NCBI GenBank assembly: GCA_040904785.1
Contig: JBBDSV010000097.1
Span: 3,589-67,588 of the forward strand
Direction: 5' to 3'
DNA: 64,000 bases
Source: JBBDSV01 sp040904785
GTDB taxonomy: Bacteria > Actinomycetota > Nitriliruptoria > Nitriliruptorales > Nitriliruptoraceae
Positions 9,818-18,958 of the stretch are shown in pieces. The position numbers and the translations under genes are program-made. Under the pieces are notes generated by a model, which made no database searches, was not told the DNA's origin, and saw only the letters and a list, made by a program, of their open reading frames with translations. Within the stretch, counting starts at the first letter, position 1. Every line of letters starts with the position of its first letter.

Positions 9818-10528
9818 ATGCGCATCGTGTCCTGGAACCATGCACGCTACTGGCTCCTCCCGTCACGCTGGCTGGAAGCTGCACGGCGCATCCTCCGTGC
9901 GATGCGCGGGACCCGTTGGTGTCGCGCACGCGCGATTACCAGTCCCGACTCAGGCGTGCTCACCGCCCGACATGGCGAGGCACTCGCCGACGCCGAGGCG
10001 CGCGTTGCGGCCACGGGGGTCCGGCTGGGCGGTGCGGGCAATCTCGCGTTGCTCTACGACCTGTGCGAAGAACTCCAGGCGACACGCGTGATCGAGACCG
10101 GGATCGCATACGGCTGGTCGTCTCTGGCGATACTGCTGTCGATCGCCCCGCGCGACGGACGGCTGTGGTCGACCGACCTCGCCTACGCGCACACCGACGG
10201 GCACGATGCCATCGGTGTAGCGGTCGGCGACGAGCTTCGCGAACATTGGACGATCCTTGCCGGGCCCGACGACACCCAGGTGCCGATCGCGGTGGACGCC
10301 GCCGGCGCAATAGACCTTGCGCACTACGACTCGGCAAAGACGCCCGACGAGATGCGCGCGACATCCCGTCACCTCTGGACGGCGCTGCGTACCGGGGGCG
10401 TGCTCGTCGTCGACGACGTGGGCGATCACCTCGGACTCCGCGATTTCACCGCCGAGGTCGGCGTCGACCCCGTCGTCGTGCGACACGCCGGCAAGTTCCA
10501 AGGGATCTTGCGCAAACCCGAGGCGTGA
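9818..10528 (+). CDS. Class I methyltransferase (Methyltransf_24-like)
   Basis: A 236-residue protein. The segment ATRVIETGIAYGWSSLAILL is the SAM-binding loop of the O-methyltransferase-like Methyltransf_24 group, with the downstream acidic RLWSTDLAYA and the late TGGVLVVDDVGDHLGLRDF strand. The ATG at 9818 has a gagg element seven bases upstream. It is divergent from the CDP-glycerol transferase-like gene, with 126 bases between them. Members of this group often sit in glycan clusters and methylate sugars; the substrate here is not known. Confidence 0.8.
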   Translation: MRIVSWNHARYWLLPSRWLEAARRILRAMRGTRWCRARAITSPDSGVLTARHGEALADAEARVAATGVRLGGAGNLALLYDLCEELQATRVIETGIAYGWSSLAILLSIAPRDGRLWSTDLAYAHTDGHDAIGVAVGDELREHWTILAGPDDTQVPIAVDAAGAIDLAHYDSAKTPDEMRATSRHLWTALRTGGVLVVDDVGDHLGLRDFTAEVGVDPVVVRHAGKFQGILRKPEA

Positions 10529-10566
10529 CCCCGTGTTACACATCCCGCACACGTACTCGCGGATCG

Positions 10567-10638
10567 CTGGGGGGCAGGGGATCGAACCCTGGATTCCGGC
10601 TCCAAAGGCCGGCGTGTTGCCGGTTACACCACCCCCCA
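10567..10638 (-). tRNA. tRNA-Gln, anticodon TTG
   Basis: A complete 72-base cloverleaf on the minus strand. The acceptor stem is seven pairs (TGGGGGG with CCCCCCA), including the U1-A72 pair typical of tRNA-Gln. The anticodon stem is CCGGC/GCCGG with loop CTTTGGA, giving anticodon TTG at 10603-10605. The T arm is CAGGG-TTCGATC-CCCTG. The discriminator base is G and the 3' CCA is not encoded. It lies just downstream of ispE. Confidence 0.97.
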
Positions 10639-10706
10639 ATCGGTGGCCTGGGCAGGAACACCGCCGGCGAGGGTAGTGCCCCGGACCGCCACGGCTGGAG
10701 CGCGGT

Positions 10707-11669
10707 TCACTGCAATTCCGGACCACCGACCGGCGAGACCGCAAGCTCGACCCGATCGAAGTGGCCTTCGACGTCGCGGGCGATCCGGACGGCTTCGGTG
10801 CGCGACGCCGCCAGTCCCACGATTGTCGGGCCTGACCCACTGACGACCGCGCCGAGCGCGCCGGATTGCAGCATCGCGTCACGCGCGGCGATCAACGATG
10901 GCCGCAGGTGGAACGCGGCGACTTCGAGGTCGTTGTACAGCGCGACACCAAGCGTGTCGACGTCACCCGTGCGTAAAGCGTGGAGCACGACGTCGGGTTC
11001 GACGTCGCTGGGTACGCCGATCTCGTCGAACGTCCGGTAGACATCGGCCGTCGACAGCCCTTCGGGTGAACAACCCACCACCCAGTTGTAGGTGCCGCGC
11101 GTGAGCACCTGCGCGGTCGCGGTGCCCGTTCCTGTCGCCAACGCGGTTCCCCCGACGACACAGAACGGCACGTCGGCGCCGAGCGATCCGGCGAGTTCGA
11201 CCAGTTCGTCACGACGCAGGTCGGCAGCCCACAGCCGATTGAGCGCGAGCAGTGCGCCCGCAGCATCCGCCGATCCTCCCGCGAGTCCTGCGGCGACGGG
11301 AATGTGCTTCTGCAGGTGCATGCGGGTGATTGGCACTCCGTCGTGGCTGCCTGCCGGCGCCGTACCGACGCCTGCGGCCTGCATCAGGACGCGCGCCGCA
11401 CGAACCGCAAGATTCTCGTCGTCGCTCGGCACGGTCCCCGCGCCGTCCGTCGTGAACACGAGTTCCATCAGCCGCCGCGCGGCCGGATGGGACGCGGCCG
11501 GCGAGCCGTCGATCTCAGCGACGATCGTGTCGTGGATCGACACCGTCTGCAGTACGGTCACGACCTCGTGCAGCGTGTCCTCGCGCACGCCTCGGACCGC
11601 AAGGAACAGGTTGATCTTGGAGGGAACCCGGACGCGGACGCGCATGCGCGATGGCGACGTACCCTCCAT
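10707..11669 (-). CDS. ispE: 4-diphosphocytidyl-2-C-methyl-D-erythritol kinase
   Basis: Phosphorylates CDP-ME in the methylerythritol (non-mevalonate) isoprenoid pathway. It is a GHMP kinase: the N-terminal KINLFLAVRG substrate-binding motif, the ATP loop PVAAGLAGGSADAAGALLAL and the C-terminal SGSGPTIVGLA motif are all present. The start at 11669 was chosen because a near-perfect Shine-Dalgarno (gggaggtg) precedes it by eight bases; an ATG at 11645 is the other option. About 320 residues, normal. It is last in the tatD-rpf-rsmA-ispE series conserved in actinobacteria. Confidence 0.94.
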   Translation of the reverse strand: MEGTSPSRMRVRVRVPSKINLFLAVRGVREDTLHEVVTVLQTVSIHDTIVAEIDGSPAASHPAARRLMELVFTTDGAGTVPSDDENLAVRAARVLMQAAGVGTAPAGSHDGVPITRMHLQKHIPVAAGLAGGSADAAGALLALNRLWAADLRRDELVELAGSLGADVPFCVVGGTALATGTGTATAQVLTRGTYNWVVGCSPEGLSTADVYRTFDEIGVPSDVEPDVVLHALRTGDVDTLGVALYNDLEVAAFHLRPSLIAARDAMLQSGALGAVVSGSGPTIVGLAASRTEAVRIARDVEGHFDRVELAVSPVGGPELQ

Positions 11670-11802
11670 CCGCATCACCTCCCGCCATCCGCACGGATCG
11701 TCGCCGGATCCTCGACGGATCGCACGGAACAACCCATCCTATTGCCGTCTCAACGTGCCTCCCGACGGTGCCGTGCACAACGCGGCAAACGTCATCGGCA
11801 CG

Positions 11803-12678
11803 TCACGGCGTGTTCACCGGCAGTTCTCGCGCGAGTCTGCGGAACGCCTCGGCATCGACCTGCTCGGCGCGGCTGTGGAGATCGACGGCCGCCCGTTTGG
11901 CCGCTGCGGCGAGCACCGCGTCGGAGGCAAGGACCCGAAGCGTGTTGCGCAGCGTCTTGCGTCGCTGCGCAAACGCCGCCTCGACCACGGCGAACACTCG
12001 TGCGCGCTCACCGGCCTTCGGCGCGTCAGCGCGTCGCGTGATCCGCACCATGACACTGTCGACGTTCGGTACGGGGTGAAACACCGTGCGTGGCACCGTC
12101 ATGGCGATCTCGACGTTGGCCAGCAAGGCGAGCTTGACGCTGACCCCTGCGCGCAACCGATCGCCCACCTCGGCGGCCCACCGCTGGCCGACCTCACGCT
12201 GAACCATGACGAACGCGTCGACGACGTTGTCAGTTGCCAGTGCATGCATGACGATCGGCGTTGCCACGTTGTACGGAAGGTTCGCCACCAGACGGCAGCG
12301 CTCAGCGACGAGCGCATCGACATCGACGGCGAGCACGTCGGCGTGCACGACCTCGACATGCGGCACCTGGCTGAGCACGTCACGTGCTGCGGCCGCCAGG
12401 CCCGCATCGACCTCGATGGCGACGACACGACGCACCTGTTGGGCGAGCGCCAGCGTGAGCGATCCGAGACCGGGGCCGACCTCGAGAACGACGTCGCCGG
12501 GCTCGAGGCGTGCGGCAGCGACGATCCGGCGGACCGTGTTCGCATCGACGACGAAGTTCTGTCCATCGGCCTTGCGGGGAGCCAGTCCATACAGCCGCAG
12601 CAGTCGGCGCACATCGGACGGTCGCAGCAGTTCGACGCCGTTCAGCGCAAACCCAACACGGACGAACAGTGTGGCCAC
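11803..12678 (-). CDS. rsmA: 16S rRNA (adenine1518/1519-N6) dimethyltransferase
   Basis: Dimethylates two adjacent adenines in the 3'-terminal helix of 16S rRNA during 30S maturation. Recognised by DGQNFVVDANTVRRI, SAM motif LEVGPGLGSLTLAL, catalytic NLPYNVATPIV (the NLPY motif) and the FHPVPNVDSVMVRI C-terminal signature. The start is unclear: GTG at 12678 is used here, and TTG at 12687 is possible. Either overlaps the 3' end of the rpf gene by about 40 bases, so coupling is likely. The neighbouring rpf and ispE genes fit the actinobacterial order. Confidence 0.94.
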   Translation of the reverse strand: MATLFVRVGFALNGVELLRPSDVRRLLRLYGLAPRKADGQNFVVDANTVRRIVAAARLEPGDVVLEVGPGLGSLTLALAQQVRRVVAIEVDAGLAAAARDVLSQVPHVEVVHADVLAVDVDALVAERCRLVANLPYNVATPIVMHALATDNVVDAFVMVQREVGQRWAAEVGDRLRAGVSVKLALLANVEIAMTVPRTVFHPVPNVDSVMVRITRRADAPKAGERARVFAVVEAAFAQRRKTLRNTLRVLASDAVLAAAAKRAAVDLHSRAEQVDAEAFRRLARELPVNTP

Positions 12679-13898
12679 TGGCCCCAACCGGACCGGGCCT
12701 GAAGGCGCCGGGCCATCTCGATCTGGACCTCCCGCGGATGCTCGTGCGGCAGGCCGGTGCCGCCGACGGAACGCCAGGTCGCCGGGTGGAACTGCAAGCC
12801 CCCGTAGTAGCGCCCGTTGGCGGACACCAGCGACCAGTTGCCGCGTGATTCACACCGCGCGAGCCGGTCCCACACCGGGTCGTCCGCGGCGACCATGCCG
12901 TCGTCACGGCTCACCTCGAACACTCCGCGCAGCACAACGCGTGGTTCGGGTTCCGTGACCACATCCTGGGCGACGAGTTCACGCTCGACGACTTCTCCGT
13001 CGACCACGACGACGCGATAACGATCGACCCGCAGGCCGTCACGGCCCTCCGATTCCACGCGCGTCTGGCCGGCAGGCAGTGTTGTCGTCGTCTCGACGAT
13101 CTCGTCACGCTCGAGGACGATCTCCTCGAGTTCCTCGGTCTCGCCGACACGAGCAATCGCGACACGATCAACCCGGTCGAGTGGTGTGTCGGGATCGTGC
13201 GAGATGATGTCGTCGCCGCCGACATCGACGTCCTGTTCGATCAGCAGGCCCCGGACATCGCTGACGAACGTCTCGACGGTCCACGTCGCGCCATCGACGG
13301 CCAGCGTGACAGTCTCTGGGACCCAGACGTCGACGCGGCTGCCGTCGGCGACGGGAGCGGTCCACGCGGGGATCACCTGCGCGTCGAGCTCACGGACATC
13401 GTCGAGGCCGGCACGGTCGAGCACGCCGGCCACGGATCCGACCGGCGCGACGACACGTTCGACGAAGTCTCCATCGACATGCACGTCAACGGCAACCGCA
13501 CGCACGACGTCGATGCGCTCACCGTCAGGAGCCGGAGCATCGAGGCCGGGCCGAACCGCATCGTGCGGACCGAGATCGACACCGACACGCTCGATGACAT
13601 CGGCGACTGTCGCGTCGTAGGCGCGAATCCCCAGCGTTTCACCATCGACGATCACCTCGACGTGCGCCGACGTTGAGACGAGACCGGCGGCGGCTGCGGC
13701 CAGCGCCGCGAGTGCGGCAAGGCCGGCGACTCGTCGCCGCAACCAGGACACCAGCGGACCCGGGCCCGGGACGATCGACATCACCACGCGTCCCGATTGC
13801 GGGACGTCGGTCACGTCGGGAGCGTCACGAACGCCGGTGTGGCCCGAACCTGCGGGTTGCGCCGGGCGCATCGACGTCCATCGCAGCAGCGAAGACAT
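12642..13898 (-). CDS. rpfB: Resuscitation-promoting factor, RpfB type
   Basis: A membrane-anchored muralytic enzyme that stimulates growth of dormant cells. After a cytosolic N-terminus and one membrane segment (AGLAALAALAAAAAGL, near residue 57) come DUF348 repeats (about 75-235, e.g. VEVIVDGETLGIRAYDATV), a G5 domain (about 250-325, with VESEGRDGLRVDRYRVVVVDG), and a C-terminal transglycosylase-like Rpf domain with the catalytic Glu in LARCESRGNW, then NGRYYGGLQFHPATW. This is the full RpfB architecture. The ATG at 13898 lies 10 bases after tatD; an ATG at 13781, directly before the membrane helix, is an alternative. Confidence 0.93.
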   Translation of the reverse strand: MSSLLRWTSMRPAQPAGSGHTGVRDAPDVTDVPQSGRVVMSIVPGPGPLVSWLRRRVAGLAALAALAAAAAGLVSTSAHVEVIVDGETLGIRAYDATVADVIERVGVDLGPHDAVRPGLDAPAPDGERIDVVRAVAVDVHVDGDFVERVVAPVGSVAGVLDRAGLDDVRELDAQVIPAWTAPVADGSRVDVWVPETVTLAVDGATWTVETFVSDVRGLLIEQDVDVGGDDIISHDPDTPLDRVDRVAIARVGETEELEEIVLERDEIVETTTTLPAGQTRVESEGRDGLRVDRYRVVVVDGEVVERELVAQDVVTEPEPRVVLRGVFEVSRDDGMVAADDPVWDRLARCESRGNWSLVSANGRYYGGLQFHPATWRSVGGTGLPHEHPREVQIEMARRLQARSGWGQWPHCSSVLGLR

Positions 13899-13908
13899 GG
13901 TGAGAAGC

Positions 13909-14676
13909 CTAGTCCGGCAGGGCGAAAGCGCGACGGGCGTTGCCCTCGACGGCTGCAGCCATGTCCTCAGCGTCGACATCGAGCAGCTCAGCGAGTCGCT
14001 CCAACGTGTGCACCACGTACGCGGGTTCGTTGGGACGTCCGCGATGCGGTTCGGGGGCCAGGAACGGCGAATCGGTCTCCGTGAGCAGCAGGTCGAGCGG
14101 TGTCGCGGCCGCCGACAGCCGCAGCGCGTCGGCATTTTTGAACGTCACATTTCCGGCGTATGACAGGAACCAGCCTTCGTCGACACATCGTTCCGTCACC
14201 GCAAGATCGCCGGAGAAACAATGCATGACCACGCGGTTCGGCGCCCCCACCTCATCGAGGATGGCCAGGGTGTCGTCCCACGCATCACGACAGTGGATCA
14301 CCAGCGCGCGATCGTGCCGCTTGGCGATGGCGATGTGCGCCCGGAACGCATCAGCTTGCTGCTCCGGCGTCGTGTAGTCACGGTAATAGTCGAGTCCGGT
14401 CTCGCCGACCGCGACGACAGCGTCATCGGCCGCGAGTTGATCGATCATCGCGAGCACCTGCGGTGTCGCCTCGATCGCGTCATTGGGATGGATCCCGACA
14501 GCGGCCCAGACATCTGCATGGCGGCGCGCAGTCGCCACCGCCTGGTTGGACGATGCAAGGCTCGTTCCCACGGTCAGCAGCAACTCAACACCGGCCTCGT
14601 GGGCGCTCGCGACCTGCTCAGCGACCGAACGATCCTCATGGTGATCAAGGTGGCAGTGGGTGTCGACAAACGCCAC
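13909..14676 (-). CDS. tatD: TatD family metal-dependent hydrolase (DNase)
   Basis: A 255-residue TIM-barrel amidohydrolase-fold phosphoesterase; TatD enzymes are metal-dependent 3'-5' nucleases. All metal ligands are visible: the HxH pair in FVDTHCHLDH, the Glu in VAVGETGLDYYRD, the His in ALVIHCRDA and VVMHCFSG, and the Asp in LLTETDSPFLAP. The length is normal. The start is GTG at 14676. It heads the tatD-rpf-rsmA-ispE series and is 10 bases from rpf. Confidence 0.94.
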   Translation of the reverse strand: MAFVDTHCHLDHHEDRSVAEQVASAHEAGVELLLTVGTSLASSNQAVATARRHADVWAAVGIHPNDAIEATPQVLAMIDQLAADDAVVAVGETGLDYYRDYTTPEQQADAFRAHIAIAKRHDRALVIHCRDAWDDTLAILDEVGAPNRVVMHCFSGDLAVTERCVDEGWFLSYAGNVTFKNADALRLSAAATPLDLLLTETDSPFLAPEPHRGRPNEPAYVVHTLERLAELLDVDAEDMAAAVEGNARRAFALPD

Positions 14677-14781
14677 GATTCACGATCCTCGTCGAGAGTG
14701 GGCGACAACGGCCCGGACATGCAGATGCCCGCCATGAAGGCGGGCACGCCGAGAGTCTACCAGATCCCTCGCCTCGCGCGC

Positions 14782-15621
14782 TCAGCTGCGCTTCCGCAGG
14801 GCGATCGCGCGCTCGTAGACCCGCCGACGTGCTACTCCGGTGGCACTGGCGACCGCGTCGGCCGAATCGCGCACCGATCGTCCGCTGCTCAATTCGGCAC
14901 GGATCAGCTCGTCGAGTTGCACGTCGGAGACGGCTCCGCGCTGGACGTCCTCGGCACCGGCGATCACGAGCGTCACCTCCCCGCGAACACCGCCGCCAAC
15001 CGAATCGTGCAGCGTCGCGAGCGTGCCATGGCGAACCTCCTCGAACCGCTTCGTCAGCTCGCGCGTCAGCACCGCACGCCGGCCGGACCCGAGCGCTTCG
15101 GCGAGGTCGGCAAGCTCGCCAGCGATGCGATGTGGCGCGGCGAACACCACCATTGTGCGTGGTTCGGTCGCAAGCGACTCGAGGCGCTTCCTCCGCGCGC
15201 CGCCCTTGCGCGGCAGAAATCCTTCGAACGCGACACGATCGGTGGGCAGGCCCGACACGACGAGTGCGGCGAGCATCGCCGAGGGTCCGGGGATCGGTTC
15301 CACGCGAATGTCCTCATCGACGCATCGGCGGATGAGTTGGAATCCCGGGTCCGACACGGTGGGCGTGCCGGCATCGGACACCAGCACGACACGCTCGCCA
15401 GCATGCACGCGTTCGACGACCGCGTCGGCGCGCGCGCGTTCGTTGTGCTCGTGCAACGACCACATCTGCGGTGAGGCACCGACATGTCGCAGAAGCGTGG
15501 CGGTTCGTCGCGTGTCTTCGGCGAGCACGAGGTCTGCGTCGGCCAGCGCGGCGGCGGCGCGGGGCGAAAGATCGTCGAGGTTGCCGATCGGGGTCGCGAC
15601 GACCTGCAGGTGGCCGGTCAT
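14782..15621 (-). CDS. rsmI: 16S rRNA (cytidine1402-2'-O)-methyltransferase
   Basis: Adds the 2'-O-methyl group to C1402 in the ribosomal P-site. It is a tetrapyrrole-methylase-fold enzyme: LQVVATPIGNLDDLSPRAA at the N-terminus, LAEDTRRTATLLRH, VVLVSDAGTPTVSDPG and VEPIPGPSAMLAALVVSG are the RsmI hallmarks. About 279 residues. The ATG at 15621 has an aaggggac element nine bases upstream, and the residues before it are not RsmI-like. It is transcribed away from the HD-GYP gene. Confidence 0.95.
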   Translation of the reverse strand: MTGHLQVVATPIGNLDDLSPRAAAALADADLVLAEDTRRTATLLRHVGASPQMWSLHEHNERARADAVVERVHAGERVVLVSDAGTPTVSDPGFQLIRRCVDEDIRVEPIPGPSAMLAALVVSGLPTDRVAFEGFLPRKGGARRKRLESLATEPRTMVVFAAPHRIAGELADLAEALGSGRRAVLTRELTKRFEEVRHGTLATLHDSVGGGVRGEVTLVIAGAEDVQRGAVSDVQLDELIRAELSSGRSVRDSADAVASATGVARRRVYERAIALRKRS

Positions 15622-15769
15622 CGACGTCCCCTTACCGGTCTCGGCGCGAAGTGGTACCGCACGCACCACGGGGCCGAACACGACGGCCGACTCTAGCGGG
15701 CACCCGAATGCCGCTGGACGGCTCGGTCGAGCCCCTTGAGTCGACCGGACGGCGGCCGACACAGGGGGC

Positions 15770-17035
15770 ATGTACCGCCAGCGCCTCGATCGAGTGTTCG
15801 GTGACGACGTGCTGGCAAAAACCGTCTACGACGCACACGGCCGGCCACTACTCCGCGCCGGTGTCACGCTCGGAGCGCGGTATGTCACCGCGCTGCGTGG
15901 CCGCGGGATCGACACGGTCTACGTGCGTGACGGCCTTGCCGACGATCTCGCGCCAAGGGACCTCATCAGCGAGCACGTCCGCGCGACGATCAGCAGCCAT
16001 GTGGCCACCACCTTTGCGGCCATCGCCGACGCCGGTCGCGCACGACATGCGGATTCTCCGCGTGACGAACACCTGTCAGTCGACGACGCCGCGGCCCGGC
16101 TGGGCGAGCAGCCGCTCGACCTGGGAGCAGACGGTGGAGATCTCGTCGCCCAGCTTCATACGGACGTCAACACGCTCATCGCCGACATTCTCGCCTCCGA
16201 GACGATCGCAGGCCTCGACTCGCTCAGGTCGCACAACGAGTACACATTCCAGCATTCCGTCGACGTCGCCGCACTCGGTGTGCTGCTCGGTCGCCAACTA
16301 GCACTTGACGAAGATCTGCTCCATCATCTTGCGCTCGGATGCCTGCTGCACGACATCGGCAAGATGTACATCGACACCGCGATTCTCGACAAGCCCGGTC
16401 GGCTTGACCCCGAGGAGTTCGCGCTCGTGCAGGAACATCCCCGTATGGGGTTCGAACTGTGCCGACGGATGCCGATCGCGAGCCTGCTCCCCGCACACGT
16501 CGCCTACCAGCATCATGAGCAACAGGCCGGCGGCGGCTACCCGCGCGGCCTGGTCGGCACGAACACGGTCGGCCCGCGCACCGACACCGAGACGTTGCAC
16601 CCTGGCCGCATGCTGCTTATCGCCGAGATCGCAGCGGTGGCGGACGTGTTCAGCGCACTGAGCTCCGACCGTCCCTACCGCGACGCCATGGCGCCCGACC
16701 AGGTGCTCGATCTGCTCGGCAAGATGGCCGGCAGCCACCTCAACCGGGACGTTGTCACGTCGCTGACCAAGATCGTGCCCCGATATCCGGTCGGTACGTG
16801 GGTGCAGGTGCACGGCGGCCACTTCGACGGCTGGCGTGGCGTCGTGGCGGAAGTGACCCACCGCGACCTGGACCGGCCCACCATCCGACTCCACCTCGAC
16901 GCGAATGGCGAGTCGGTCGACGGCGCACCGGTGCTCAACCTGCGCGCCGCGCCGGACGTGCGCGCGACGTGCCTGGCACGACACGAAGAACCGCTCGTCA
17001 TGCGGCCGGCGGAGCGTCCCCCGGTGCCCGGTTGA
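15770..17035 (+). CDS. HD-GYP domain protein (putative cyclic-di-GMP phosphodiesterase)
   Basis: A 421-residue protein with a central HD-GYP domain, a family that hydrolyses cyclic-di-GMP. The HD motif is LLHDIGKMYIDTAIL (about residue 194) and the second motif is HHEQQAGGGYPRGL (about 254), so HD, the downstream His pair and G-Y-P are all intact. The first 110 residues resemble the DUF3391-type N-terminal cap seen on HD-GYP proteins. A C-terminal SH3-like stretch (VGTWVQVHGGHFDGWRGVV) is unusual and may bind a regulator. With the EAL protein at 41947 and a Pel-like locus between them, cyclic-di-GMP control of polysaccharide is plausible. Confidence 0.87.
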   Translation: MYRQRLDRVFGDDVLAKTVYDAHGRPLLRAGVTLGARYVTALRGRGIDTVYVRDGLADDLAPRDLISEHVRATISSHVATTFAAIADAGRARHADSPRDEHLSVDDAAARLGEQPLDLGADGGDLVAQLHTDVNTLIADILASETIAGLDSLRSHNEYTFQHSVDVAALGVLLGRQLALDEDLLHHLALGCLLHDIGKMYIDTAILDKPGRLDPEEFALVQEHPRMGFELCRRMPIASLLPAHVAYQHHEQQAGGGYPRGLVGTNTVGPRTDTETLHPGRMLLIAEIAAVADVFSALSSDRPYRDAMAPDQVLDLLGKMAGSHLNRDVVTSLTKIVPRYPVGTWVQVHGGHFDGWRGVVAEVTHRDLDRPTIRLHLDANGESVDGAPVLNLRAAPDVRATCLARHEEPLVMRPAERPPVPG

Positions 17036-17066
17036 CAGTCTCGAGTAGCCCCGGGAGATTCGTCTC

Positions 17067-17087
17067 GTAGTGATCGTCAGCCACTAC
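17067..17087. terminator. Small hairpin between convergent genes
   Basis: A perfect six-base inverted repeat, GTAGTG and CACTAC around a nine-base loop, in the 59-base gap between two converging genes. There is no T tract, so only the position and symmetry suggest a role as a bidirectional transcript end. Confidence 0.25.
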
Positions 17088-17094
17088 CGACCCG

Positions 17095-18798
17095 CTACGA
17101 CGCGGACGCCGCGGTTGCGGGGTCATCCGGGCAGCCTGCAGCCGGCGGCACCACAACCGGCCGGGCGTGGACTGTGCCGTCCTCATCGACGTCGATGACG
17201 ATCTCACCGATTAGCCGGCCGGAACAGTCGATCAGCGCGCGTTGCGAACGGTCACCGCCCTCGTGCAGTTCGATGCCACCGAGGAACTGCAGCCCGTCGC
17301 GGTCGAGAAGTTCGGCACCGGCCGGCGCGGCGAGGATCGCCATGTTGTCGGAGAAGTCGTCGCTCGCCGAGTAGTCGGCATTGGTGAAGGCATGCGCGTC
17401 GGCACCCGCCTGGGCCGCACGCCACCAACTGGCGACATAGTGGGGATCATCGGCGTCATCGGCGACCACGCCGCGCCCCGTGTCGACAACGGCCAGACGC
17501 ACCCCGGTGTGCTCCACGTAGGACACGGCGTCACGGAAGCGGGCTTGGGACGCAAGCCGATCGAGCCCGGTCCACCAGCGTCCGGCCCAGACTGTTGGGT
17601 TCTCGAGCAGATACATGTCGGCCGGCCGGTCGCCGTCCCCCGCACCGAGCGGCGTGGGCTCGCCACGCACGTCGCCGAGTGTCCCGTGGATCGAGTGCGC
17701 ATTGGCGAACACGGCCAGGCCGAGCGCATGGACGGCTTCGACGGCCTCGCGTTGCCGTGCGCGCGTGACTGGAATGTGTCCCTGGTCGACGCCGCACGTC
17801 GACCAAATGGGATCGCACAGGTCGAATTCATCGAGGAAGATCCCGGTGGCCCCCATGTCGCGCCAGCGGGTTGCCCGGGCACGGATCGCCGCGGTGTCGT
17901 GGGCATCGTCGCCGTGCCGCAGCGTCGAGACATAGCCCCAGACCTCGGTCGCGGGATGCGTCTGACGGAGTTCGGCAATCAATCGGGCGGTGTCATCGTG
18001 CGAGGGGTGTGCGGGGTCGTCGATACCTCCACCGAAGACCACGTGGGAGAACTCACCGTAGACGGCCGCCGCGCACGCGACATCGACCGTGTCAGCGGGA
18101 CAGTCGCGGACCGCCCAGGGCGCCCACTGGTAGGCGAACGCGAGCCTGCCGGGCGTTCGCACCGGGGCCACCGCCGGCCGCTCGTCGAACGAGCGCAAAC
18201 GAACACCGTCGATAAACGGGTGGGGCAGCCAGTCGTCGTCGTGTGCGACGGCAATCGCGACATCCCGCGGATCTGCGCCTGCGCTCGCCAGAAGCGACTG
18301 CGGAAGGCAGACGACCGTAGCCGAGCCGTCACGGGACCAGTGGAAGCCGGCGGGCGCCTCGATCTGCGCCCATTTCCACTCGTCGGGCACACCGGCGTGC
18401 GCGAAGAGTGCCCCTTCACGGTCGACGTGGACGTTCCACGCGGCCGCCGACACATGGGTCTGGTAGGTCCAGCCGCCCTGGAGCCGGTCGCCGTCGAGGT
18501 CGAAGAAGATCTCCGGCGCCAACCCGTCGGCGGTGACGACGCGAACGAGCACATCTCCGGTGTCCCCATCGAACACTGCCTGCATGCTCGACACCGCACC
18601 AGGTCCGGTGGCCATTGGCGGAACCGACGCCCATCCGTGCGGTGGTGTGGGAACCGCCTCATCACATCGCACGTCGCGGCGCACGATGGTGGTGGTGGAG
18701 TCCGGTGGCACGGCGATCTCTCCGGCGGTACCCGCAATGACAGCGAGCGTGACGACACTGACGAGTGCGCTGCGGACGGCCCATCGGACGACGGTCAT
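17095..18798 (-). CDS. Secreted spherulin-4-like (GH135/GH114-type) TIM-barrel protein
   Basis: A 567-residue exported protein with an N-terminal signal or anchor helix (SALVSVVTLAVIAGTAG). Residues about 60-190 form a beta-rich domain of unknown type. From about residue 215 on, the pattern is that of spherulin-4/GH114-like barrels: AFAYQWAPWA, EFSHVVFGGG, EVWGYVSTLRHGDD, RDMGATGIFLDEFDLC and AHAFTNADY, with the acidic residues after the fourth and fifth strands that serve as catalytic groups in these galactosaminidases. Related barrels cleave galactosaminogalactan or Pel. It sits next to a polysaccharide deacetylase, the other half of PelA's activity. The fold is likely; the substrate is inferred. 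Confidence 0.6.
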   Translation of the reverse strand: MTVVRWAVRSALVSVVTLAVIAGTAGEIAVPPDSTTTIVRRDVRCDEAVPTPPHGWASVPPMATGPGAVSSMQAVFDGDTGDVLVRVVTADGLAPEIFFDLDGDRLQGGWTYQTHVSAAAWNVHVDREGALFAHAGVPDEWKWAQIEAPAGFHWSRDGSATVVCLPQSLLASAGADPRDVAIAVAHDDDWLPHPFIDGVRLRSFDERPAVAPVRTPGRLAFAYQWAPWAVRDCPADTVDVACAAAVYGEFSHVVFGGGIDDPAHPSHDDTARLIAELRQTHPATEVWGYVSTLRHGDDAHDTAAIRARATRWRDMGATGIFLDEFDLCDPIWSTCGVDQGHIPVTRARQREAVEAVHALGLAVFANAHSIHGTLGDVRGEPTPLGAGDGDRPADMYLLENPTVWAGRWWTGLDRLASQARFRDAVSYVEHTGVRLAVVDTGRGVVADDADDPHYVASWWRAAQAGADAHAFTNADYSASDDFSDNMAILAAPAGAELLDRDGLQFLGGIELHEGGDRSQRALIDCSGRLIGEIVIDVDEDGTVHARPVVVPPAAGCPDDPATAASAS

Positions 18799-18958
18799 CG
18801 ACGCGCCTCAGCGTTGCAGACGCGGCGGAACAGCGGCACGGTGGACAACCCGATCGTGCACGGGTGGCTGCGCGGGACGCGCCCTTGGCAGCGTACCGGC
18901 GATGTCTCGCCGACACCGCCCCGACGGTGGGCACCGACCGACGCAGACGTCGGCGTGT

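Noticed and set aside
10567..10638. Attachment site of an integrated element at the tRNA-Gln gene
   Set aside because: No integrase gene and no repeated tRNA 3' end were found nearby. The flanking genes form a conserved actinobacterial series.
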